9,747 nt of DNA from NCBI GenBank assembly GCA_001796785.1, contig MGNL01000166.1, positions 3,890 to 13,636 on the forward strand. Reading direction: 5' to 3'. The notes beneath the pieces are model-generated. The model searched no databases. It was not told where the DNA came from and saw only the letters and a program-made list of their open reading frames with translations. Source of the DNA: Chloroflexi bacterium RBG_16_51_16. GTDB taxonomy: Bacteria > Chloroflexota > Anaerolineae > Anaerolineales > Villigracilaceae. This document shows positions 1-7,082 of the stretch, one piece after another (position 1 is the stretch's first letter; each line of letters begins with the position of its first letter). A program made the position numbers and the translations under genes.

Positions 1-9
1 TATCCCGCA

Positions 10-1287
10 CTACCCCCAGATCAGGATGGCGGCACCTGCCAGGAATCGTAATACACCAAAGATGTTCAAAGCATCCCTTATGCCGAGTTGCGAAGCGATC
101 AATGGTCCAAACAGGGAACCAGCCAGTATCGCTGTATTCAGGGCAATGTTGTACCAGGCGAGGTGGGGTGGACGGTCATGGTCGGGTATGTGTTCGAGCA
201 TGTAGTTGGCATACGCACCACCAACCAAGGCCCACATCCAACCTCCAACCAGGGACAACCCGTAAAATTGCCAGACCTGGGTTGTGAATCCCATCAGAAA
301 AGGATAGAAGCCCATTCCGATCGCCCCTAAAGCAGCGACGTTTTTGTGACCTAACCATCGGACGAGCCTCCCTAATTGGGTTGAACCGATCAATACGGTA
401 GTGTAAAACAATGCGGTGCTGATACCAATTTGGTCATCTCCAAGACGTAATTCGTTTACAGAAAACAACGGAAATACAGGGATCGCCAGGTATTGAGCCA
501 GGTGGAAGGCTAACAATACCAATAAGACCCTTCGGAACGGTGTTCGCCAAATATCCAGGCGTAAATAAGCAGGGAGATTTCGTGCAAATAACCGCTCTTT
601 CACTGGCGCGGGTCGCTCTGGCGAAGGCAATCTGCCTTCAACGCGTTTATCAGCTGTAGTTGATTTGGATTCGATCGATTTTACGAAAAATAAATGGTAA
701 CTACTAAACACGGAGGCCAATGCACCAATTAAAAACACCAACTGATAGCCTAGCGGAAATTGTACAAATTTTAGGAAGTAGCCGCACACGATGGAACTAA
801 TGACGAAAGTCAGAGCGAGGGTGACATTCCGGATGCCTGCGACATAAGCCCGCCAATCCAGGGGTACTGCCTCGGCGAACAGCGCGTTGAAGCCAACACT
901 TAATGGCGTGAGAGGTATAGCCATGAGGAAATTGATCAGGATGAGTAACCATATCTGGTCCTCGTTGGAAAACACCCATGGTAACGGTATCCAAAGGAAA
1001 TAGCCTAAACGGTAAAGGATCGAACTCCAAAAGATGGCACGAGAGGTATCGCGTTTCGCAAGCCAGCGGCCGGCAGGGAGCGCAAGTAGAAGATTCACTA
1101 GCGCGGATAAGCCTGCGATCAAGCCAATCTGAAAGCCAGTCGCACCAAGTCTGGCTGCAAAGATGTTCAGGAAGTTGATCGCTGTACCGCTCGCAACACC
1201 AAACCAGGCTATCTCGATATACAAGTGACGAAAATTTGATCGGTATTCGATGGGGACTTCCGCCAGGCGGAAAATTCTCACTAACAT
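10..1287 (-). CDS. MFS transporter, 12 predicted helices
   Basis: Predicted major facilitator superfamily permease of the cytoplasmic membrane; the substrate is unknown. The protein has 425 residues from the chosen ATG. Hydrophobic helices fill it in two halves split by a polar, charged loop at about residues 204-250, the usual 6+6 MFS arrangement. A short basic GRWLAKR segment at about residues 73-79, between helices 2 and 3, resembles the MFS loop motif A. The frame is open upstream to a TTG at 1323, but that start is unlikely: an AAGG lies only one base before it, and a TATAAT box falls inside the extension. The ATG at 1287 is preferred, and the conserved-looking part begins about 20 residues after it. 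It is transcribed divergently from the patatin-like gene, and its stop (TAG) lies at the window edge. The superfamily call is firm; the function is open, and an exporter or a sugar or drug permease would all fit. Confidence 0.85.
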   Translation of the reverse strand: MLVRIFRLAEVPIEYRSNFRHLYIEIAWFGVASGTAINFLNIFAARLGATGFQIGLIAGLSALVNLLLALPAGRWLAKRDTSRAIFWSSILYRLGYFLWIPLPWVFSNEDQIWLLILINFLMAIPLTPLSVGFNALFAEAVPLDWRAYVAGIRNVTLALTFVISSIVCGYFLKFVQFPLGYQLVFLIGALASVFSSYHLFFVKSIESKSTTADKRVEGRLPSPERPAPVKERLFARNLPAYLRLDIWRTPFRRVLLVLLAFHLAQYLAIPVFPLFSVNELRLGDDQIGISTALFYTTVLIGSTQLGRLVRWLGHKNVAALGAIGMGFYPFLMGFTTQVWQFYGLSLVGGWMWALVGGAYANYMLEHIPDHDRPPHLAWYNIALNTAILAGSLFGPLIASQLGIRDALNIFGVLRFLAGAAILIWG

Positions 1288-1296
1288 TGTGACGAG

Positions 1297-1323
1297 ATTA
1301 TAGCGGACATGAGCGAAAATCAA
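1297..1323 (-). promoter_or_regulatory. Candidate promoter of the MFS gene, nearly leaderless
   Basis: A perfect TATAAT lies on the minus strand at 1302-1297. A TTGATT-like -35 candidate sits at 1323-1318 with a short 15-base spacer. The expected transcription start, 7-9 bases after the -10 box, falls at about 1290-1288, so the mRNA would begin 0-3 bases before the ATG at 1287. No Shine-Dalgarno sequence is visible before that ATG, which fits a leaderless transcript. This is inferred from sequence only. Confidence 0.5.
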
Positions 1324-1337
1324 GCCTTCATCGTATA

Positions 1338-1367
1338 TTAAGGTGTGATCATTGCGAAGGTTATAAT
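1338..1367 (+). promoter_or_regulatory. Candidate promoter of the patatin-hydrolase operon
   Basis: A perfect TATAAT is at 1362-1367 on the plus strand. The matching -35 is poor (TTAAGG-like at 1338-1343, 18-base spacer). The start would be near 1374, giving an untranslated leader of about 44 bases before the ATG at 1418. It stands back to back with the promoter of the divergent MFS gene. The weak -35 suggests either modest expression or dependence on an activator. Confidence 0.4.
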
Positions 1368-1417
1368 ATGAACCCGATAAATTTTAAGCAATACCGTATA
1401 GAAAGTATTGGAATCGA

Positions 1418-2299
1418 ATGAAGATTACATTGGCGTTAGGTGGTGGAGGGGCAAGGGGAAACTCACACCTTGGAGTGATCCGGCGATTGGAGCGGGAAGG
1501 ATTTGAAATTTCTGCCATCGCTGGAACGAGTTTTGGTGGCATCGTTGCGATTTTATATGCTGCCGGTTACCCAATTAATGAAATTGAAAATATTTTTTCA
1601 AGAGTTGACCAGAAAAGATTGTATGGCCGTGAGAGAACTGAAGGTCCATCCCTGATGGGCTTAATGGGTGTACGATCCTGGCTGGATCAAGTGGTGGGCG
1701 AACGTACATTTGATGACTTGAAAATACCATGCGCGGTAACCGCCGTGGATATGCACAGCGGACGGGAAGTGATCTTAAGTAAAGGAAGGTTGAAGGATGT
1801 CCTCTTAGCAACCATTGCCGTGCCGGGTATATTCCCAGCATTTTACGCTGACGGTCTTGAATTGGTGGATGGCGGCGTTCTAGACCCGGTGCCAGTATCG
1901 GTTGCGCGTTCCCTCAAACCCAATCTGCCCGTCGTTGCAGTAGTTCTTTCCCAGCCATTGGAGGCACCATTAAAACGCATGCCGATGCCTGCGCCTCCAA
2001 AAATACCCTTCCTCCTATGGTCGCGGATCGTCCAGTCTCGATTTGCTCAAGTGTTCGACAATTACATGCGGTCCGTGGAGATTGGTGGACGTCAAATGAC
2101 CGAGCTCAGGTTGAAATTGGACGCTCCAGATGTTATTATCCGACCTTCCGTGGAACATATCGACTTGCTGGATCTAGTGGATGTTCGTGAAGTTGCCCAA
2201 TTGGGAGATCAAGCTGTCGAGGCGGAGCTGTCCAACCTGGTCAAACTCATGCCACTGACTGAAAGAATTCGGCGAAATTTTATTAAGGTCAGAACATGA
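1418..2299 (+). CDS. Patatin-like phospholipase / acylhydrolase
   Basis: Serine acylhydrolase of the patatin/RssA/YlbK type (293 residues), expected to cleave acyl esters of membrane lipids. Visible family features are all present: the glycine-rich oxyanion loop GGGGARG at residues 8-14, the nucleophile elbow GTSFGG with Ser38, and the DGG motif at 151-153 with Asp151 completing the Ser-Asp dyad. There is no signal peptide, so it is probably cytoplasmic or peripheral at the inner membrane face. The C-terminal part (about 200-293) is amphipathic and less recognisable. A weak GGAA precedes the ATG by four bases. Its stop overlaps the next start (ATGA at 2296-2299), implying translational coupling with the small membrane protein and then the alpha/beta-hydrolase. 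All key residues are intact. The substrate cannot be told from sequence. Confidence 0.9.
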   Translation: MKITLALGGGGARGNSHLGVIRRLEREGFEISAIAGTSFGGIVAILYAAGYPINEIENIFSRVDQKRLYGRERTEGPSLMGLMGVRSWLDQVVGERTFDDLKIPCAVTAVDMHSGREVILSKGRLKDVLLATIAVPGIFPAFYADGLELVDGGVLDPVPVSVARSLKPNLPVVAVVLSQPLEAPLKRMPMPAPPKIPFLLWSRIVQSRFAQVFDNYMRSVEIGGRQMTELRLKLDAPDVIIRPSVEHIDLLDLVDVREVAQLGDQAVEAELSNLVKLMPLTERIRRNFIKVRT

Positions 2300-2523
2300 G
2301 CCGCGACCTGCGTAGATTTGCAAGGCAAACTAACCTCCAGATTGCCTTAGGAGCAGTCCTTATCCTACTGATTGTTGGCATTGGTTTGGTTTGGTATTTT
2401 TATGGAGGTGCCGCTGCCGGTGCCGGATTGTTATGTGTGATAGCGGGTTTATCACCAGTCGTCCTCATCCTCCTTGTGTTATTAGCACTTGATTGGATAT
2501 TAAAAGGTGCAGGTCGCGAATAA
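2296..2523 (+). CDS. Small two-helix membrane protein, function unknown
   Basis: A 75-residue protein I cannot assign to a family. It has a basic N-terminus (three Arg and one more by residue 10), one hydrophobic helix at about residues 15-36, a short Gly/Ala-rich turn, a second long hydrophobic stretch at about 40-69, and a short polar tail ending KGAGRE. The positive N-terminus predicts both termini in the cytoplasm. It is likely a real gene: its start overlaps the patatin stop as ATGA, and its end overlaps the next gene by 17 bases, so three genes are locked together. It could anchor or regulate one of the two lipid or ester hydrolases that flank it; that is inference only. Confidence 0.65.
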   Translation: MSRDLRRFARQTNLQIALGAVLILLIVGIGLVWYFYGGAAAGAGLLCVIAGLSPVVLILLVLLALDWILKGAGRE

Positions 2524-3187
2524 TTCCCGGGTTGTTGTTTTTCAGGATTGCACCATCCGGATCTATCTGCCTGAAAAGCCGGAACGGTTGCTGGTTTTAA
2601 TTCACGGGTACAAGGGCGATGAGAACTCGATGTGGGTATTTGCCAATGGATTGAATGAAAATTACTGCATCATGGCACCCCGGGCACCGCACCAGGTCAG
2701 CGATGGAGGTTTTTCATGGCGTCCGTCTGAGGTGGATAGTCTAGGCCAGATGTCGCGCGAGTCGGTTCTTATACAATTGTCGAATCTGGTGGAAGTTATC
2801 GAAGGATATTCCGGTTCGATTGGATTGAATAGCAAGCCTTTCGATATGATTGGTTTCAGTCAGGGAGCCGCTTTGGTTTATCTAATCGCATTAAACCATC
2901 CGGGATTAATTGAGAAGGCAGCGATTCTAGGTGGATTTTCAGCTGGTGCTGGCAGTGAAACGATCAAGGATAAACCCCTGGAAGGAAAACATTTTTTCGT
3001 TGCGCATGGTACGCGTGATGATAAGGTCCCTTTGGAGCAAAGTAAATTGATGGCCAATCTGCTTGAACGAGCCGGGGCTAAGATTACTTATTGTCAGGAT
3101 GATGTCGGACACAAAGTAAGCAGTCGATGTTTGCGGGCGATGAAGAGTTACTTTACAGAATCCCACAATCCAGAAGAACGTAATTAA
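2507..3187 (+). CDS. Alpha/beta-hydrolase, phospholipase/carboxylesterase family
   Basis: A 226-residue esterase of the Abhydrolase_2 type (carboxylesterase/lysophospholipase-like), cytoplasmic with no signal peptide. The oxyanion-side segment LIHGYKGDE starts near residue 31, an APRAP motif follows at 57-61, the nucleophile elbow is GFSQGA with Ser118, the acid is Asp171 in HGTRDDKVP, and His202 in VGHK completes the triad. The start is GTG at 2507, the only plausible start because an in-frame stop lies at 2501-2503. A GGA at 2495-2497 is a possible ribosome site, and the start lies inside the previous gene. Pairing with a patatin-type enzyme suggests stepwise deacylation of a lipid (phospholipase then lysophospholipase), but the family also cleaves small carboxylic esters, so the substrate is open. 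Confidence 0.85.
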   Translation: MQVANNSRVVVFQDCTIRIYLPEKPERLLVLIHGYKGDENSMWVFANGLNENYCIMAPRAPHQVSDGGFSWRPSEVDSLGQMSRESVLIQLSNLVEVIEGYSGSIGLNSKPFDMIGFSQGAALVYLIALNHPGLIEKAAILGGFSAGAGSETIKDKPLEGKHFFVAHGTRDDKVPLEQSKLMANLLERAGAKITYCQDDVGHKVSSRCLRAMKSYFTESHNPEERN

Positions 3188-3288
3188 CCGTTGGATTCAG
3201 CGTTCTGCAATTTTGAGAATATCACAATTACCCATTGCTGACCCGGCAAGAAAGAAGATTTTGTCACGTCTTGTCTATATGCATCGAG

Positions 3289-3317
3289 TTGACGGTGCTC
3301 ACCTTTCCAATTATGCT
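3289..3317 (+). promoter_or_regulatory. Sigma70-type promoter of the seven-gene operon
   Basis: TTGACG at 3289-3294 matches the -35 consensus at five of six bases. With an ideal 17-base spacer it is followed by TATGCT at 3312-3317 as the -10. Transcription would begin near 3324, leaving about 22 bases of leader containing AAGGTG at 3335-3340, five bases before the ATG at 3346. It is the only convincing promoter seen upstream of the run of genes that ends at 8485. The rest of 3188-3345 shows no gene, no T-tract terminator and no other clear signal. Confidence 0.55.
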
Positions 3318-3345
3318 TAATCGATTTGTCTCGTAAGGTGCTTGG

Positions 3346-4512
3346 ATGCAAAACAAATTTTCCAGAAGAGATTTGCTTAAAGTAACCGGTCTTGGATTAG
3401 GGGCGGTCGCTTTACGTCCTGTTAATAAATTCCTTTCCGATGACGGCCAAAGTTACCTCAATCGCGGTGAAGGAAATTGGGTTGGTCTACCCTTGCCTCA
3501 ATTTCCTGAAGGCGAGAATTTAGGTCGCATTCTCGGGAAGGCGGATGTTTTTTCCAGACCAACAACAGATCCGTCGGCTGCCTCAATCACAAACACGCTC
3601 TATGATGACAACATGGTCGTGTGGGGTAGGGAGGTAGTCGGGAATGCTATCGGCAGGACCAACCAGCGTTTTGTAGAAACGGATCAGGGATTTATTTACA
3701 GTCCGTTCGTTCAACCGGCAAGCAACAAACCGAACAATCCAATTACTGCTTTACCGGAGGGTTCCAGCGGTTTCTGGGCTGAAGTGACCATACCGTACGT
3801 GGATTTATTATTGGATGGTCCACCGATATCGTCGTGGGTTAAAAGCTTGATCGCTTATAATTTCCCACCCCGCCTTTACTATAGCCAGGTAGTTTGGATA
3901 GATCAAATCCGGGCGGAAACCAGCGGACAGGTGTATTATCGCTTTAACGAATCACCTGGTCATGGTTATGGGCCTGGTGATCTTTTTTGGGCGGATGGAG
4001 CGGCATTTCGCGTGTTGACAGATGAAGACGTCTCTCCCATCAATCCCGAAGTGGATCCTGCGAGCAAACACATAAATATTGACTTGGATTATCAAACTCT
4101 ATCCTGCCTGGAAGCAGGGCGGGAGGTTTATTTCTGCCGAGTATCAACCGGAGCTGTCTACCTGGCATCCGGTGAATTCACTGACGAGTGGAAAACTCCA
4201 GTTGGCGATCTTAATACGCATTGGAAGATCATCTCCTTGAATATGAGCGCCGGAACGGTCGGAGCGGGTTACTCAACCCCCGCCGTACCCTGGGCTACAT
4301 TTATTCATGGCGATGGCGTCGCCATCCATGGCGCATTCTGGCACAATGATTTTGGGGAAAGACGCTCACATGGTTGTGTTAACCTTCGGCCGGAAGATGC
4401 CAAATGGGTGTTCCGCTGGACAACACCGATCATCACACTTGAGCAAAGTGAACAAAGGATGACCTGGCCGGACCATGGTACGGTCGTTTCAGTCACCGAG
4501 AGAGAAACTTAA
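3346..4512 (+). CDS. Tat-exported L,D-transpeptidase (YkuD domain)
   Basis: Peptidoglycan L,D-transpeptidase (388 residues), expected to form 3-3 cross-links or attach proteins to the wall outside the cytoplasmic membrane. The N-terminus carries a twin-arginine signal (SRRDLLK, residues 6-12) followed by a short hydrophobic stretch (about 13-24). No clear AxA cleavage site is visible, so the protein may stay membrane-anchored. Residues about 60-125 look like an SH3-like module. The YkuD domain occupies about 245-375: His328-Gly329, then SHGCVN at 341-346 with catalytic Cys344, the classic HG...SHGC pattern, all intact. Ribosome site AAGGTG is well placed. Its stop directly abuts the ATG of ccdA, linking an exported Cys enzyme with a thiol-reductant transporter. 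The chemistry is confident; its place in the wall cycle is inference. Confidence 0.9.
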   Translation: MQNKFSRRDLLKVTGLGLGAVALRPVNKFLSDDGQSYLNRGEGNWVGLPLPQFPEGENLGRILGKADVFSRPTTDPSAASITNTLYDDNMVVWGREVVGNAIGRTNQRFVETDQGFIYSPFVQPASNKPNNPITALPEGSSGFWAEVTIPYVDLLLDGPPISSWVKSLIAYNFPPRLYYSQVVWIDQIRAETSGQVYYRFNESPGHGYGPGDLFWADGAAFRVLTDEDVSPINPEVDPASKHINIDLDYQTLSCLEAGREVYFCRVSTGAVYLASGEFTDEWKTPVGDLNTHWKIISLNMSAGTVGAGYSTPAVPWATFIHGDGVAIHGAFWHNDFGERRSHGCVNLRPEDAKWVFRWTTPIITLEQSEQRMTWPDHGTVVSVTERET

Positions 4513-5229
4513 ATGGAATTAGCTCAAATTACTGTTGGATTGGCGTTTCTTGCAGGTTTGGCATCATTTCTTTCCCCTTGTGTATTTTCGTTGGTTCCTG
4601 CTTACGTAGGGTACCTTGGTGGACGTGCTGCAGGTGATCAGGGGGGGAAAAACCGGTGGGTTGCATTTTCGCACGGGCTCGCTTTCGTTCTCGGATTCAG
4701 TGTCGTATTTATTACACTAGGGATCGCGGCTTCCTTTGCAGGCGCGATCCTATATGATGCGCGATACTGGCTGGCGAAGATCGGCGGTATCGTTGTCATC
4801 CTCTTCGGTTTGCACATGATCGGAATAATCCACATTCCATTCTTGGCTTATGATACCCGTATCCAGAAGGTGCCTGACCGGAAGTGGGGATATCTTTCTT
4901 CCGCCCTGATGGGGATTTTCTTTTCCGCAGGTTGGTCACCATGCGTTGGACCCGTCCTGGGCGCCATTCTCACTCTGGCTATCAATGGGGGTTCAGTTTC
5001 GCAAGGCGCCACCCTGCTTTCATTCTACTCTGCGGGTCTTGCGATACCGTTCTTAATCGCCGCCATCGGAATTGGGTGGGTGACGACTATCCTGCAAAGA
5101 TATAAAAAGACAATGCGCTATGTTGAAATATTCATGGGCATCGTTCTGTTGATCGTTGGAGTCATGCTTTTCCTGGGAACGTTCGAACTTATCGCCCGCT
5201 ACGGGTTTTTTGTTGATTTCGGTTTGTAG
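4513..5229 (+). CDS. ccdA: CcdA-type cytochrome c biogenesis / thiol-disulfide transporter
   Basis: Integral membrane electron carrier of the CcdA/DsbD-beta family (238 residues, about six helices). It passes electrons from cytoplasmic thioredoxin to extracytoplasmic thiol proteins, such as those that prepare apocytochrome c or reduce exported Cys enzymes. Both signature cysteines are present in their Pro-Cys-Val contexts: Cys23 in LSPCVFSLVPAYVGYLGG and Cys144 in GWSPCVGPVLGAIL. Length is normal for the short CcdA class without a fused thioredoxin domain. The ATG immediately follows the L,D-transpeptidase stop with only a weak GAGAG ahead, so it probably depends on coupling. No cytochrome c maturation genes are in view, and the next gene is a glutaredoxin-DUF2085 fusion, which makes a thiol role other than cytochrome maturation worth considering. 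Confidence 0.9.
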   Translation: MELAQITVGLAFLAGLASFLSPCVFSLVPAYVGYLGGRAAGDQGGKNRWVAFSHGLAFVLGFSVVFITLGIAASFAGAILYDARYWLAKIGGIVVILFGLHMIGIIHIPFLAYDTRIQKVPDRKWGYLSSALMGIFFSAGWSPCVGPVLGAILTLAINGGSVSQGATLLSFYSAGLAIPFLIAAIGIGWVTTILQRYKKTMRYVEIFMGIVLLIVGVMLFLGTFELIARYGFFVDFGL

Positions 5230-5265
5230 CGTGAAACCCATCTACCACACGTTCGGTACCAAGCA

Positions 5266-6276
5266 TTGATAACCGTCACCCTTTACACTCGTAAGAATTG
5301 CCACTTGTGCGATGAAACAAGGGATTTTTTGAAATCCCTGGAATCCAAGTATCCACACCGGCTGGTTGAGCTCGATATCGAATCTGACCCAGATTTATTA
5401 ACAACTTACCTGGCAGAGATACCTGTTCTGGAAATCGGTCCGTATCTGTTGAAAGCTCCAATAAACAGGCAATCGCTCGAAATGACCCTGGGCGCGGCGA
5501 TCGACCGCCGAAATCAACTGGAGCAAGTCGGAGACATGTCTTATAAGAGGCGAATGGACAAAGGTCGATTGATAACTGCCTTGGACCGGTTTGCATACTG
5601 GTTGGCACGACATTATCTTCTGGCTTTAAATATCTTTATTTTTACTTATGTCGGTTTGCCAGTTCTTGCACCGGTGTTAATGAAGACAGGCATGATCCTG
5701 CCAGGTCGTATCATTTATAAGATTTATAGCCCTCTGTGTCATCAGTTCGGGTTTCGTTCATTTTACCTTTTCGGGGATCAGTTCTACTATCCGCTTGAAG
5801 AAGCGAGGATACCTGGGGTAATCACATTCGAAGAAACCACCGGTATTAGAGATGTCAGCGATCCTACCAGTGTTTCTCGAATCCAGGCTCGCCAATTCAT
5901 TGGGGATGAGAAGCATGGTTATAAGATGGCATTATGTGAACGCGATATCGCGATTTATTCAGGATTACTGCTCTTCGGTATCGTTTTTGCACTTACCGGC
6001 CGCAGGTTAAAATCCTTGCACTGGAGTCTATGGATTCTTATAGGGCTTGGACCGATTGGACTAGACGGCTTTTCACAGCTCTTTAGCCAGTTTGAATGGT
6101 CATTCCTTACACAATTCTTGCCCTACAGGGAAAGCACTCCCTTGTTACGTGTGCTGACCGGGGGATTATTTGGGTTCCTGACGGCATGGTTTGCTTATCC
6201 AAATATTGAGGAATCGATGAGTGATACTCGTAAAATTTATCTTAAACGTTTCGCCGTCGTGAATAATAAGAAATAA
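5266..6276 (+). CDS. Glutaredoxin-like domain fused to a DUF2085 membrane domain
   Basis: A 336-residue fusion. Residues 2-78 form a glutaredoxin/thioredoxin-like fold with the redox motif CHLC (Cys12, Cys15) and a cis-Pro loop EIPVL (Pro53). A basic linker (about 93-101) leads into a DUF2085-type membrane domain with about four helices (118-138, 228-245, 251-272, 293-312). DUF2085 landmarks are CHQ at 158-160, FRSFYLFG at 163-170, CERD at 224-227 followed by IAIYSG, and GLDGFSQLF at 265-273. The positive-inside rule (basic stretches 93-101, 246-249 and the C-terminus) puts the CxxC domain in the cytoplasm and the Cys158-Cys224 loop outside. The start is TTG at 5266, the only in-frame choice after the upstream stop, with no good ribosome site. 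The stop overlaps the next start as TAATG. DUF2085 has no established function that I know of; a thiol relay with CcdA is inference. Confidence 0.85.
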   Translation: MITVTLYTRKNCHLCDETRDFLKSLESKYPHRLVELDIESDPDLLTTYLAEIPVLEIGPYLLKAPINRQSLEMTLGAAIDRRNQLEQVGDMSYKRRMDKGRLITALDRFAYWLARHYLLALNIFIFTYVGLPVLAPVLMKTGMILPGRIIYKIYSPLCHQFGFRSFYLFGDQFYYPLEEARIPGVITFEETTGIRDVSDPTSVSRIQARQFIGDEKHGYKMALCERDIAIYSGLLLFGIVFALTGRRLKSLHWSLWILIGLGPIGLDGFSQLFSQFEWSFLTQFLPYRESTPLLRVLTGGLFGFLTAWFAYPNIEESMSDTRKIYLKRFAVVNNKK

Positions 6277-7058
6277 TGGGATTCCACCAAAAGAACGGCA
6301 TTTGCTTTTTAAGTTTCGACCTATTTCCAAAATATGTAATTCACGGTATTTTTACAAGGCGGGGAGGGGTCAGTCCGGAACCCTGGGAGTCCTTAAATGT
6401 CGGCAGTTTGGTGGGCGACGATCCGGAGAACGTGCGTGAAAATCGGAATCGAATATTTTTGTCAATGGACCGTCCGCCATTTTCCATTCATGACGTCTGG
6501 TTAGTTCACGGCACGAGTGTTGTCCACGCCGAAGCACCACGAGGTCAAAATCAACTTCCAGTGAAAGCAGATATATTATTCACGGATAGCCCCGATGTAA
6601 CCCTATTCATGCGTTTCGCCGATTGTGTACCCTTGCTCTTTTGTGATCCAATTCGGAACGCGATAGGGATCGGTCACGCAGGCTGGCTTGGTACGGCGCG
6701 GGGGGTTGCGACTGCCGCTGTTCAGGCTATGATGGATCGCTATGGTTCAAAACCAAAGGATTTGATCGTGGGATTGGGACCTTCGATTGGACCGGATCAC
6801 TACGAAGTACGCTCCGATGTGGTAAAGGAATTTGGAAAAGTTAATCAACAAGAATCAGAAGTCGTATTAAAATCAAGTACAGGCAGGACCTATCTTGACC
6901 TTTGGAAAGCCAATCAGATTCAATTGATGAACCTTGGGGTTCAAAATATCGAAGTTTCGAAAATTTGCACAGCCTGTCATCCTGACGATTGGTATTCTCA
7001 TCGTCTTGAAAATGGAAGGACTGGCCGGTTTGGTGCATTGATCGGGATAGCCCGATAG
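6276..7058 (+). CDS. pgeF: PgeF/YlmD laccase-domain protein, purine nucleoside phosphorylase-like
   Basis: Member of the YfiH/YlmD/LACC1 family (260 residues, a normal length). Proteins of this family were first called polyphenol oxidases or laccases; later work describes purine nucleoside phosphorylase and adenosine deaminase activity, and E. coli PgeF as a hydrolase that corrects mis-incorporated amino acids in a peptidoglycan precursor. Visible motifs are HGIFTRRGG (from residue 23), SLNVG (39-43), VHGTS with His78, FADCVPLLF with Cys117, IGHAGW with His134 (the expected Zn ligands), GLGPSIGP and a C-terminal CTACHPDDWYSHR segment. It is cytoplasmic. Its ATG overlaps the stop of the preceding gene (TAATG), and the ribosome site is weak, so coupling is likely. 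Next to yggS and yggT it reproduces the ylmD-ylmE-ylmG order. Confidence 0.9.
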   Translation: MGFHQKNGICFLSFDLFPKYVIHGIFTRRGGVSPEPWESLNVGSLVGDDPENVRENRNRIFLSMDRPPFSIHDVWLVHGTSVVHAEAPRGQNQLPVKADILFTDSPDVTLFMRFADCVPLLFCDPIRNAIGIGHAGWLGTARGVATAAVQAMMDRYGSKPKDLIVGLGPSIGPDHYEVRSDVVKEFGKVNQQESEVVLKSSTGRTYLDLWKANQIQLMNLGVQNIEVSKICTACHPDDWYSHRLENGRTGRFGALIGIAR

Positions 7059-7082
7059 ACGAATCTTAATCAGAGTCGGTCA

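Noticed and set aside
1288..1323. N-terminal extension of the MFS protein from a TTG start
   Set aside because: The TTG has an AAGG only one base upstream, the extension contains a perfect TATAAT, and the 12 extra residues precede the recognisable part of the protein.
5221..5238. GGTTT...AAACC inverted repeat at the end of ccdA
   Set aside because: Only five pairs, it spans the stop codon, lacks a T tract, and lies within a gene run that appears co-transcribed, so a terminator call is not supported.
5276..5608. 110-residue open frame on the minus strand
   Set aside because: It is antisense to the glutaredoxin-like domain, which has clear motifs, and its own translation resembles no protein family.
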